Part shown: positions 57,545 through 64,000 of the stretch, piece by piece
How the letters are laid out: every line of letters starts with the position of its first letter
Numbering within the stretch: position 1 is the first letter of the stretch
NCBI RefSeq assembly: GCF_046546475.1
Contig: NZ_JBKGXS010000007.1
Location: 244,506 to 308,505 of the forward strand
DNA length: 64,000 bases
From: Pseudonocardia phyllosphaerae
GTDB lineage: Bacteria > Actinomycetota > Actinomycetes > Mycobacteriales > Pseudonocardiaceae
Direction of reading: 5' to 3'
The notes under the pieces: generated by a model
The model's input: only the letters and a program-made list of their open reading frames with translations
Database searches by the model: none
What the model was told of the DNA's origin: nothing
Made by a program: the position numbers and the translations under genes

Positions 57545-58350
57545 CGCACGGCCACGAGGATCTTCTTGGTGAGGTCCTGCCAGACGATCTGCACGTCGCT
57601 GAACCCGGCCTCGCGCAGCGCGGCCTCGTGGAACGCCGCCGACGTGCCCTTCTTCCGGGCGGCGGTGAAGAACCGTCCCCGGGCGGGCGCGAAGATCTCG
57701 TCCCGCTCGGCGAAGGCGTCGGCGAGCTCGGGGACCGCGCGGGCTGCGTCCCACCAGTCCTGCCATGGCTCGGCGCCGCGCTCGACGGCACGTTCCTGGC
57801 GCGCGGCGTCGACGGCGGTGACGGCCTCGTCGATCGCGGTGGGTTCCCCGTTGTCGGGGAAGCCGTCGAAGTTCACCAGGACGCCACCCGGCCGGATCAG
57901 CTCGGACAGCGAGCGATACATCGCCGCCAGTGCGTCGGGAGTCAGCCAGTGCAGCGCGGTCGAGGACAGCACGGCGTCGACCGAGGGCTCCGCCAGCCGG
58001 GACGGCCACTCGGGGTCGCGCAGGTCCGCGCGGACCCAGCGCAGCCGGCCGTCGACGTCGCCGAGTGCGCCCTCGCCGATCGTCTGCAGGACCGGGTCGG
58101 TGTCGACGGTGAGGCAGCGGGAGCCGGGCCGACGCGCCAGGAATCGCTGCGCGATCGATCCTGGCCCACCGGCCAGGTCGACGGCGGTGATGTCGCCGGG
58201 GACGAGCGCGTCGAGCATCGAGAGCATCACCTCGTAGCCCTGCTCGCGGTGCTCGACGTAGACGCCCTGCTGGACGTCCCACCGCTCCAGGAGGTCACGC
58301 CAGGCGGGTCGGACAGCGGTCTCGGGCACGATCCATGCACTCCTTGCCAT
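57541..58350 (-). CDS. class I SAM-dependent methyltransferase coupled to the iron-uptake operon
   Basis: A 269-residue methyltransferase: ITAVDLAGGPGSIAQRFLAR (motif I), CLTVDTDPVLQTIG (motif II), VDAVLSSTALHWLTPDALAA and IRPGGVLVNFDGF. It opens the four-gene unit methyltransferase-permease-ATPase-binding protein and overlaps the permease start by GTGA. No siderophore synthetase is in the window, so it might modify an imported or local metallophore; that is inference. Start uncertain: ATG 58350, or GTG 58329, which has AAGGAG upstream. Confidence 0.85.
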   Translation of the reverse strand: MARSAWIVPETAVRPAWRDLLERWDVQQGVYVEHREQGYEVMLSMLDALVPGDITAVDLAGGPGSIAQRFLARRPGSRCLTVDTDPVLQTIGEGALGDVDGRLRWVRADLRDPEWPSRLAEPSVDAVLSSTALHWLTPDALAAMYRSLSELIRPGGVLVNFDGFPDNGEPTAIDEAVTAVDAARQERAVERGAEPWQDWWDAARAVPELADAFAERDEIFAPARGRFFTAARKKGTSAAFHEAALREAGFSDVQIVWQDLTKKILVAVR

Positions 58351-58440
58351 CTGGCTGCAACAAGCAGCGGCTACCAAGTGCAACGTTCTATCCCGCAATC
58401 GGGGGAAATACCAATGCAGGTCGGACGATGTGTGCCGGTG

Positions 58441-59409
58441 TCAGTGGTGGCGGGGGAGGCGCGCGAGCCGGTCCAGTGCTTCGACGATCGCGTCGTCGAA
58501 GCCGGAGGTGCCGCCGTGCCCGGCGTCCTCGATGACGTGCAGCTCGCTCGTGGCCCAGCGCCGATGGAGGTTCCAGGCGATGTCGAGCGGTCCGCTCACG
58601 TCGTACCGGCCGTGGATCAGCACGCCCGGGATCCCGTCGAGTACCGGGGCGTCGCGGAGCAGCTGCCCGTCGGGCAGGAACGCGGCGTGCCGCCAGTAGT
58701 GGGTCACCAGGCGCGCGAACACCTGGCGGAAATCCGGGTCCTCGTAGCGCGGCGACGGCTGGTGGCCCGGCGCGAGCGAGACGTGCGTGTCCTCCCATCG
58801 GCACCACTCGCGCGCCGCGAGCTCCCGGACGGCCGGGTCCGGGTCGGCGAGCATCTCGGCGTAGGAGTCGACGACGCGGTCGCGGCGGTGGCGGTCGGGG
58901 ACGGCCTCGTCGAGCCGGGCCCACTCGGCCGGGAAGATCCGCGCCATGTCCTCGGTGATCCACCGGACCTCGCGCTCGCTGGTGTTGGTGACCGCGGCGA
59001 GGACGAGGGCGTCGACGCGCTCGGGCAGTGCCTCGGCATAGGCGAGAGCCAGGGTGGCACCCCACGAGACGCCGAGGACCGTCCACGACGGGACCGACAG
59101 GAGCTCGCGGAGCCGCTCGATGTCGGTGATCAGGTGCTGGGTGGTGTTCGTGCGCCCCAGGTCGACCGCCGGGTCGCCGGCCGACGGCAGGCTCCGGCCG
59201 CATCCGCGCTGGTGGAACAGCACGAGCCGGTAGCGCTCGGGATCGAAGTAGCGTCGTGACCCCGGGCCGGGTGTGCCGCCCGGGCCACCGTGTACGAACA
59301 GGGCCGGGCGGCCGTCGGGGTTGCCGCTGGTCTCCCAGTGGATCGACTGACCGTCGTCGGTGTGCAGGGTGCCGGAGTCGTAGGGCTCGACCGGTGGGTG
59401 CAGGGGCAC
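58441..59409 (-). CDS. pip: proline iminopeptidase
   Basis: A 322-residue alpha/beta-hydrolase of peptidase family S33: FVHGGPGGTPGPGSRRYFDP (oxyanion HGGPG), VLFHQRGCGRSLP, nucleophile elbow VLGVSWGATLALAYA, Asp in GVLIHGRYDVSGP and His in EDAGHGGTSG. It releases N-terminal proline from peptides in the cytoplasm. ATG start, no signal peptide. Confidence 0.95.
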   Translation of the reverse strand: MPLHPPVEPYDSGTLHTDDGQSIHWETSGNPDGRPALFVHGGPGGTPGPGSRRYFDPERYRLVLFHQRGCGRSLPSAGDPAVDLGRTNTTQHLITDIERLRELLSVPSWTVLGVSWGATLALAYAEALPERVDALVLAAVTNTSEREVRWITEDMARIFPAEWARLDEAVPDRHRRDRVVDSYAEMLADPDPAVRELAAREWCRWEDTHVSLAPGHQPSPRYEDPDFRQVFARLVTHYWRHAAFLPDGQLLRDAPVLDGIPGVLIHGRYDVSGPLDIAWNLHRRWATSELHVIEDAGHGGTSGFDDAIVEALDRLARLPRHH

Positions 59410-59436
59410 GCCCGGGACGCTAACCCGCGCGAGCGC

Positions 59437-60246
59437 TCAGGCGAAGCGGGTCGCCACGCCGATCTCCGCCCACGACTCCAGCTCCTTCTGCCGGTCGGCG
59501 AGGGTGTCGCGGATCCGCCCGATCGCCTCGGGGCCGAGCGGGAGCCGCAGCGGCGGCGAGTCGCTGTCGACGGCGTCGACGATCAGCTGCGCGCCGATCC
59601 GCGGGTCGTTGGGCTGCTTGCCGTCCTGGTTGCGGAAGTTCTGCCGCAGCCGTCCGGCGGGGGTGTCGGTGTAGGCGTCGATCGGTTCCGCGGCGTGGAT
59701 CGACCGGCCGGCGAAGTCGGTCCGGAACGGCCCCGGTTCGACCAGGAGCACCCGGATGCCCCACGGTGCGACCTCGCCGGACAGCGCCTCGGACAGGCCC
59801 TCGAGCGCGAACTTCGACGTGGCGTACGCGGCGTGGCCGGGGTTGCCGATGACGCCGCCGACCGACGAGAGCTGCACGATCGTGCCCGCCTGCTGCGCGC
59901 GCATGTGCGGCAGCACCGCGCGGGTGGCGCGCAGGACGCCGACGACGTTGGTGTCCAGCAACCCGCGCAGGTCGTCGTCGGAGAGCTCCTCGACGGCGCC
60001 GATGAGCCCGTGGCCCGCGTTGTTGACCAGGACGTCGATCCGGCCGTGCCGCTCGACGGTCGCCGCCACCGCGCGGTCGACCGATGCGGTGTCGGTGACG
60101 TCGAGCTGCTCGTGGTCGGGGAAGTCGGCGACCGTTCGGGGGTCCCGGGCCGTCGCGACGACCGTGTCGCCCCGTGCGACGGCGAGCTCCGCGATCGCCC
60201 GCCCGAACCCCGTGCTCGCCCCGGTCACCAGCCATACGCGTGTCAT
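59437..60246 (-). CDS. short-chain dehydrogenase/reductase
   Basis: A 269-residue classical SDR: cofactor motif WLVTGASTGFGRAIAELAV, VLVNNAGHG, catalytic Ser in VQLSSVGGV, YxxxK in AAYATSKFALEG, and PGPFRTDF. VVATARDP suggests NADP preference. It is divergent from a MarR gene, with an A/T-rich palindromic operator between, so it is the probable target of that regulator. Substrate unknown. Confidence 0.93.
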   Translation of the reverse strand: MTRVWLVTGASTGFGRAIAELAVARGDTVVATARDPRTVADFPDHEQLDVTDTASVDRAVAATVERHGRIDVLVNNAGHGLIGAVEELSDDDLRGLLDTNVVGVLRATRAVLPHMRAQQAGTIVQLSSVGGVIGNPGHAAYATSKFALEGLSEALSGEVAPWGIRVLLVEPGPFRTDFAGRSIHAAEPIDAYTDTPAGRLRQNFRNQDGKQPNDPRIGAQLIVDAVDSDSPPLRLPLGPEAIGRIRDTLADRQKELESWAEIGVATRFA

Positions 60247-60266
60247 CGGAAACCTCCTGGGTCTGA

Positions 60267-60291
60267 TACTTTGATGGTCAAATCAAAAGTA
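60267..60291. promoter_or_regulatory. MarR-type operator between the SDR and MarR genes
   Basis: TTGAT-GGTCAA-ATCAA (60271-60286), extended by ACT … AAGT flanks, is an A/T-rich inverted repeat in the 70-bp divergent interval. A partial copy (agtgtcaaagg) follows near 60296. Position fits control of both genes. Confidence 0.65.
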
Positions 60292-60316
60292 GCTTGAGTG
60301 TCAAAGGAGGTCAACC

Positions 60317-60835
60317 GTGGACTCCGTCGGTGACGAGCTGGATGCGTGGGTCGCCCGGATGGACGGGGTGGATCCGCAGGTCGAGGCGGCGCGGCAGCGG
60401 ATCGGCCGGATCTCCCGCGCGTTCACCGAGCTGCTCCACGCGGTGGCTCGCGAGCAGGGAATCAGCGTCGGCGACTGGGAGGCGCTGTCGGTGCTGGTCC
60501 GCGACCCCGGCCCGTGCGCACCGTCCACATTGGCTCGCAGCCTGGGGCTGACCGCCGGCACCGTCACCACGCGGCTGCGCCGGCTCACCGGCGCCGGGCT
60601 CGTCGAGCAGGTCCCGGATGCCGACGGGCGCAGCCGCCCGGTGCGCCTGACCGACGCCGGGTACGCGGCCTGGCGGGACGCGACCGCCGCGCGGACCAGG
60701 GCCGAGGCCGAGCTGTTCGGAGTGCTGAGCGCGTCGGACCTCGCTGCGACGAACGCGCTGCTGGGGCGGCTGCTGGAGCGGTTGGAGAGCGAGGTCGGGC
60801 CGGTGTCGCGGCACGACGTGACGGGGGCGTCGTGA
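60317..60835 (+). CDS. MarR family transcriptional regulator
   Basis: A 172-residue winged-HTH protein: RISRAFTELLHAVAREQGIS, GDWEALSVLVRDPGPCAPST, HTH LARSLGLTAGTVTTRLRRLT and wing EQVPDADGRSRPVRLTDAG. GTG at 60317 follows AAAGGAGG by six bases, one of the strongest ribosome binding sites in the window. Its stop overlaps the next start by GTGA, and it is divergent from the SDR gene. Confidence 0.93.
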   Translation: MDSVGDELDAWVARMDGVDPQVEAARQRIGRISRAFTELLHAVAREQGISVGDWEALSVLVRDPGPCAPSTLARSLGLTAGTVTTRLRRLTGAGLVEQVPDADGRSRPVRLTDAGYAAWRDATAARTRAEAELFGVLSASDLAATNALLGRLLERLESEVGPVSRHDVTGAS

Positions 60836-61290
60836 CCTCGCCCGGCACGTTCGCCGACGAGAAGAGCCGCGGCAGCAGGCGCGGCGCCGGGTCCCGGCGG
60901 CACCTGCGGTGGACGCCGCTCTATCTCGTGCCGTTGGTCGTGCTGGCCTGGGTCGTCTACCTCTGCGTGATGATCGCCGACGAGCCGGTCGACGGCGCGG
61001 GCTCGCCACGGGAGCTGGCCACGGAGGCGACCGCCGCCGTCGCGAACGGCGACGCCGACGGCTTCAGCCGCCTGATCGACTACCCGAGCAGTGAGAGCGG
61101 GGACTTCGCGAGCGAGTACCTGGACGCGCTGCACTCCGCGGCGGGCGGGACGCCGGTCGAGATCCGCGACCTCGACGACAGCACCGCGGAGGTGCGCGCC
61201 GGAGGTGAGCGTTACCGGCTGCACATCGCGCAGAACGACGACGGCCGCTGGCAGTTGTCCTTCGCGCCGCCGGTGGCGTCGGGGTTCTGA
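60832..61290 (+). CDS. single-pass membrane protein, unknown
   Basis: A 152-residue protein: basic N-terminus (KSRGSRRGAGSRRHLRWT), one membrane helix (LYLVPLVVLAWVVYLCVMIA), then an extracytoplasmic domain resembling small DUF4878/lumazine-binding-like folds (LATEATAAVANGDADGFSRL, YRLHIAQNDDGRWQLSFAP). GTG start coupled to the MarR stop (GTGA). Function unknown. Confidence 0.8.
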   Translation: MTSPGTFADEKSRGSRRGAGSRRHLRWTPLYLVPLVVLAWVVYLCVMIADEPVDGAGSPRELATEATAAVANGDADGFSRLIDYPSSESGDFASEYLDALHSAAGGTPVEIRDLDDSTAEVRAGGERYRLHIAQNDDGRWQLSFAPPVASGF

Positions 61291-61379
61291 CCCGTCTCAG
61301 CTATCGCTGAACGTGAGGGACTTGTCGAAGTGCGTAACCAAGGGTCGGTGATCGCCGCGCGGGCCCATACAGTCGCACT

Positions 61380-61844
61380 ATGCGCGTTCTCATCACCGGG
61401 ATGTCGGGCACGGGCAAGTCGAGCGCGCTGCGGAAGCTTGCCGAACGGGGTCACCGGGTCGTTGATACCGACACCGATGAATGGTCGGAATGGGTCATCG
61501 ACGATGACGGCCACCATGACTGGGTCTGGCGCGTCGACGCGATCTCCGAGCTGCTGGAGGGCCACCGGGGTGGCACGCTGTTCGTCGCGGGTTGCAAGAC
61601 GAATCAGAAAGACTTCTATCCACTGTTCGAGCACGTCGTCCTGCTGCACGCGCCTGCTTCGGTGCTGCTGGAGCGGATCGCTGCCCGTTCGACCAACGAC
61701 TACGGCAAGTCCCACGAGGAGCGCGACGAGATCCTCCGCAATCTCGAGGAGATCGAGCCGCTGTTGCGCAGATCCGCGACCGCCGAGATCGACGCCTCCG
61801 CCCCGCTGGCGGAGGTCGTACGGAAGCTCGACGGACTCCAATAG
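61380..61844 (+). CDS. small P-loop kinase/AAA-like ATPase
   Basis: A 154-residue P-loop protein of the shikimate/adenylate-kinase-like group: Walker A ITGMSGTGKSSALRKLAERG, DTDTDEWSEW (acidic substrate region), GTLFVAGCKTNQKDFYPLF and a lid-like helix SHEERDEILRNLEEIEPLL. Possibly a nucleoside or small-molecule kinase. Codon use is slightly less GC-rich than its neighbours (gttgatacc, aatcagaaa), hinting at transfer. ATG at 61380 has no strong ribosome binding site. Confidence 0.85.
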   Translation: MRVLITGMSGTGKSSALRKLAERGHRVVDTDTDEWSEWVIDDDGHHDWVWRVDAISELLEGHRGGTLFVAGCKTNQKDFYPLFEHVVLLHAPASVLLERIAARSTNDYGKSHEERDEILRNLEEIEPLLRRSATAEIDASAPLAEVVRKLDGLQ

Positions 61845-61877
61845 TTCCCACCTCGATCACCAGGCCGGCAATGCGCC

Positions 61878-62414
61878 TCAAGCGCCCCCACGGAACAACG
61901 CGTCGAGCAGGGTCATCAGCTCGGCGACGCGGGACCGCCCGGGCCGTATCGGCGGATACCTCCGCACGAGCGCGACGAGCTGCGGCGACGCGCGCCGGAA
62001 CGCCTCCGCGATGCTCTGCTCACCCACATCCCGGTCACCGTCCGCGGCGAGCTCCGCGATGCGCGCGGCGAGCGCGGGTGCCCGCAGCACGTGCCCGATC
62101 TGGGTCTCCCTGGCGATCGCGGAGTCCCAGCCACGTACCTGCTCGGGTGGGTGGAGGTAGGCCGCGGCGGCGGCGTCGCCGGCGGCCTGGGCCGCATGGC
62201 GGGCGGACTCCGTGGGTGCGGCCGTCGCCGCCCGGTGCGCGGCGAGCGAGGTGACCCGTTGTCGTCTCGACCGCGCCTCGCCGTCCACGAACGCCCGGGC
62301 GGCGTCGATCGCGGCGCGCGGGCGTTCGTCGTCGGGGACGGCGGCCTCGAAGAGGGGGGGGAGGGGCCCGGCGCTGTCGAGGACGTAGCGGGTCGCCACG
62401 CGCAGGTCGTCCAC
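61878..62414 (-). CDS. Imm5-like putative immunity protein (second copy)
   Basis: A 178-residue Ala/Arg-rich helical protein: MDDLRVATRYVLDSAGPLPP, LFEAAVPDDERPRAAIDAAR, SLAAHRAATAAPTESARHAA and QIGHVLRAPALAARIAELAA. It shares layout with the protein at 53300-53815 (LFE-x2-x-PDD-RPR-A). Typical members are annotated immunity/SbcC-like proteins. No toxin gene adjoins it. A long nested palindrome lies upstream. Confidence 0.72.
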   Translation of the reverse strand: MDDLRVATRYVLDSAGPLPPLFEAAVPDDERPRAAIDAARAFVDGEARSRRQRVTSLAAHRAATAAPTESARHAAQAAGDAAAAAYLHPPEQVRGWDSAIARETQIGHVLRAPALAARIAELAADGDRDVGEQSIAEAFRRASPQLVALVRRYPPIRPGRSRVAELMTLLDALFRGGA

Positions 62415-62432
62415 GGGGCGCTCCTGCCGGGC

Positions 62433-62496
62433 GTGATCACGAGTTCGGAAGAGATCCGGCCATCGGTGGCCGGAATCCAGCCGAATCCGTGATCAC
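62433..62496. terminator. 64-bp nested palindrome, probable terminator/hairpin
   Basis: GTGATCAC (itself palindromic) occurs at both ends (62433-62440, 62489-62496) and is extended inwards by GAGTTCGG/CCGAATCC. The centre is a perfect 7-bp stem CCGGCCA-TCGG-TGGCCGG (62456-62473). It sits between the 3' end of the permease gene and the start of the Imm5-like gene, both on the minus strand, so termination of the permease transcript is plausible. Confidence 0.55.
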
Positions 62497-62512
62497 CCAC
62501 GTCGGAAACTTG

Positions 62513-63880
62513 TCACCGGCGGCTGTGCCACAGCGGCTTCAGGCGCCGGGTCGCCAGATAGGCGATCACCGCGATGACTGCGGCGACGAACATCGACACG
62601 TCTCCGAAGGCCGGGAACGTACGGGCGAAAGGCCCCACGTAGAGGCTCGACGTCCAGAACGGGACCGAGGCGAGCACGCCGACGATCCAGGCGACCGCAC
62701 CCCACTCGAGGCGACGGCCGGTGTCGTAGAGCTCTGGGATCCGGCTGCGGTCGGACCGGGTGCCGAAGTAGAAGTCGGTCAGCAGGATGGCTGCGAACGG
62801 TGCGATGAAGTACGACGTCAGGTTCAGGAAGATCGCGAACTTGTCCTCGACTCCGGACTCACCCCACAGGCACGTCAGGAATGACAGCACCGACATGACC
62901 ACCACTCCCTGCGTCCGGCTGACCGGCAGCCGCAGGGTCTGGATCGAGATCGCGCCCCCGTAGATGTTGAGGAAGTTCTGCGCGAGCACCGACAGGACGA
63001 TCGCGATCAGCGCGGGGGCGGCGAACGGACCGGTGAGCTCGCGCAGCGCCTCGACGGCGTCGGAGCTGCTTGCCCCGCTGCCGACCAGGACACCCAGCGT
63101 GCCCAGCCAGAACAGCGTGATGAAGTTGCCGATCCCGGTGAACCAGGCCGTCCCACGGGACACGGCAGGGGAGTCCGGCAGGTAGCGGGAGTAGTCGGAG
63201 GCGAAGGGTGCCCACGCGATCAGGAATGCGAGGAAGAAGCCCGCGAAGGTGATCCAGCCGCCGCTGCCCGAGGCCTTCGGCGTCATCACGACCGGCTGCT
63301 CGGCCAGCCCCGGTGTCCGCGCGATCGCGACCACCGTGATCCCCACGAACAGCACGGCGAGCACGATCGACAGCAGGCGCTGGAAATAGTGGATCATGTT
63401 GTAGCCGTAGATCGAGATGACCATGACGACCACGGTCAGCCCGAGTGCCCCGGTCCAGAACGGGGCACCGGTCAGTGCGCTGAATGCCTTGCCGCCCAGG
63501 ATGACCGTCACCGCCGACCAGCCGATCCCGGCGAACACGTTGATGTAGGCGACCGGCAGGACGTTGCCGAGGAAGCCGAGCGGACCGCGGGACTGGATCT
63601 GCTGCGGCACACCGAGCCGCACACCCATCCGCGACATCACTGCCATCAGCAGCGATCCGAGCAGCGTGCCCGCCCCGATCGCCGCGACTGCGCTGCCGAC
63701 GCCGAGGCCGTAGGAGCCTGCACCGAATCCGAGCAGCACGATCGGGAAGTTGAGCCCGGCGGCGAACCAGACGAAGAACTGCGACCGCGGGTGCCCGTGC
63801 CGTTCCTCGTCGGGGATGTGGTCGACGCCGAACGGCTCGACCGTGGTCAGCGAGCTGCCGTACCGCGCGGCCGGGGCCTG
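62513..63880 (-). pseudogene. NCS1-family (cytosine/purine/allantoin-type) permease, 5' end lost to an insertion sequence
   Basis: The frame encodes about 455 residues of an NCS1 transporter: RYGSSLTTVEPFGVDHIPDE, FFVWFAAGLNFPIVLLGFGA, GNVLPVAYINVFAGIGWSAV, FLIAWAPFASDYSRYLP, LAQNFLNIYGGAISIQTLRL. The conserved N-terminal segment is present as codons but has no ATG/GTG/TTG before the GTG at 63739, and an in-frame TGA occurs at 63881-63883 inside the insertion sequence. The native start and promoter are therefore gone. Translation from 63739 would drop the first cytoplasmic segment and half of helix 1, so it is probably inactive. Confidence 0.85.
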
Positions 63881-64000
63881 TCAGAAAGATCGTGTGTGGG
63901 CCGGTGATCCGGCAGGCTGAAGCGGCAGCTTCGGCCGGGAAGGATCATCGTTGACCGACAACGACACGACGGCGGAGACCGCTGCCGATGACCAGCACCC
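63874..64000 (+). mobile_element. left end of an insertion sequence (IS256-like, tentative), continuing past the window
   Basis: The permease reading frame breaks off near 63875, where GGGCCTGTCAGAAAGATCGT begins; this looks like a terminal inverted repeat. A 70-bp leader and a transposase start follow. Only one end is visible, so the exact boundary, target duplication and family cannot be proved here. Confidence 0.7.
63951..64000 (+). CDS. transposase, N-terminal fragment (cut by window edge)
   Basis: TTG at 63951, with GGGAAGG about nine bases upstream, opens LTDNDTTAETAADDQHP, which runs off the window. The short acidic opening resembles N-termini of actinobacterial IS256-type (Mutator-like) transposases, but seventeen residues are too few for certainty. 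The call rests on its position 75 bp inside a terminal-repeat-like sequence that interrupts the permease gene. Confidence 0.55.
   Translation, partial: MTDNDTTAETAADDQH

Overview
The window is very GC-rich with strong third-position G/C bias, which is why long antisense ORFs shadow most genes. It looks like an actinobacterial chromosome, probably Pseudonocardiaceae (a Pseudonocardia-like organism). The supporting content is a mycothiol-type DinB enzyme, a WXG100-like/DUF1023 pair, a DUF222/HNH (13E12-type) protein, an actinomycete gvp gene set, fused isobutyryl-CoA mutase (IcmF) and many small TetR/IclR/LysR/MarR regulators. The taxon is inferred from gene content, not from a marker gene. No rRNA, tRNA or CRISPR array was recognised.

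Layout. 1-5.3 kb: the end of an FMN 2-hydroxy-acid dehydrogenase, a cold-shock protein, a TetR regulator, the WXG100-like/DUF1023 pair, an SRPBCC protein and an IclR regulator. 5.4-8.6 kb: aldehyde dehydrogenase plus choline oxidase, a two-step choline-to-glycine-betaine module divergent from the IclR gene. 8.6-15.5 kb: a BtuF-like protein, a 20-bp tandem repeat array, a LysR/MFS divergent pair, a 36-aa protein and IcmF. 15.6-28 kb: housekeeping and hypothetical genes (DinB/MDMPI enzyme, PhoD-like phosphatase, ROK glucokinase, DoxX with a long helical tail, ParB-like protein, acyltransferase 3, DUF2267, LLM oxidoreductase, gamma-glutamyltransferase), with a candidate short RNA near 24.2 kb.

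28.1-34.1 kb: a complete ten-gene gas-vesicle operon on the minus strand, in transcription order Y-Z-A-F-G-O-J-L-S-K. Most neighbours overlap, and several proteins carry oppositely charged low-complexity tails. A nested inverted repeat lies just upstream.

35.0-37.6 kb is the most unusual locus. A 142-aa protein with a short leader and four near-identical 28-residue repeats overlaps a JmjC-type Fe(II)/2-oxoglutarate oxygenase gene, which overlaps a sucrase/ferredoxin-like (Apd1-type) Fe-S protein gene. It reads as a possible multi-core peptide, its hydroxylase and a redox partner. The chemistry is inference.

37.6-47 kb: pseudouridine catabolism (psuK-like, psuG), then a ketone-oxidation module (MetX-like hydrolase, AcoR-like activator, Baeyer-Villiger-type monooxygenase) with a shared TGTCC-N7-GGACA inverted repeat, an OhrR-like MarR regulator coupled to an acyl-CoA-dehydrogenase-like gene, and a LysR/EamA pair. 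48-64 kb: DUF222/HNH protein, amidase/LysR, TauE, two Imm5-like proteins, an iron/siderophore-type ABC uptake operon with a coupled methyltransferase, proline iminopeptidase, SDR/MarR, a small P-loop protein, and an NCS1 permease whose 5' end has been removed by an insertion sequence that runs off the right edge.
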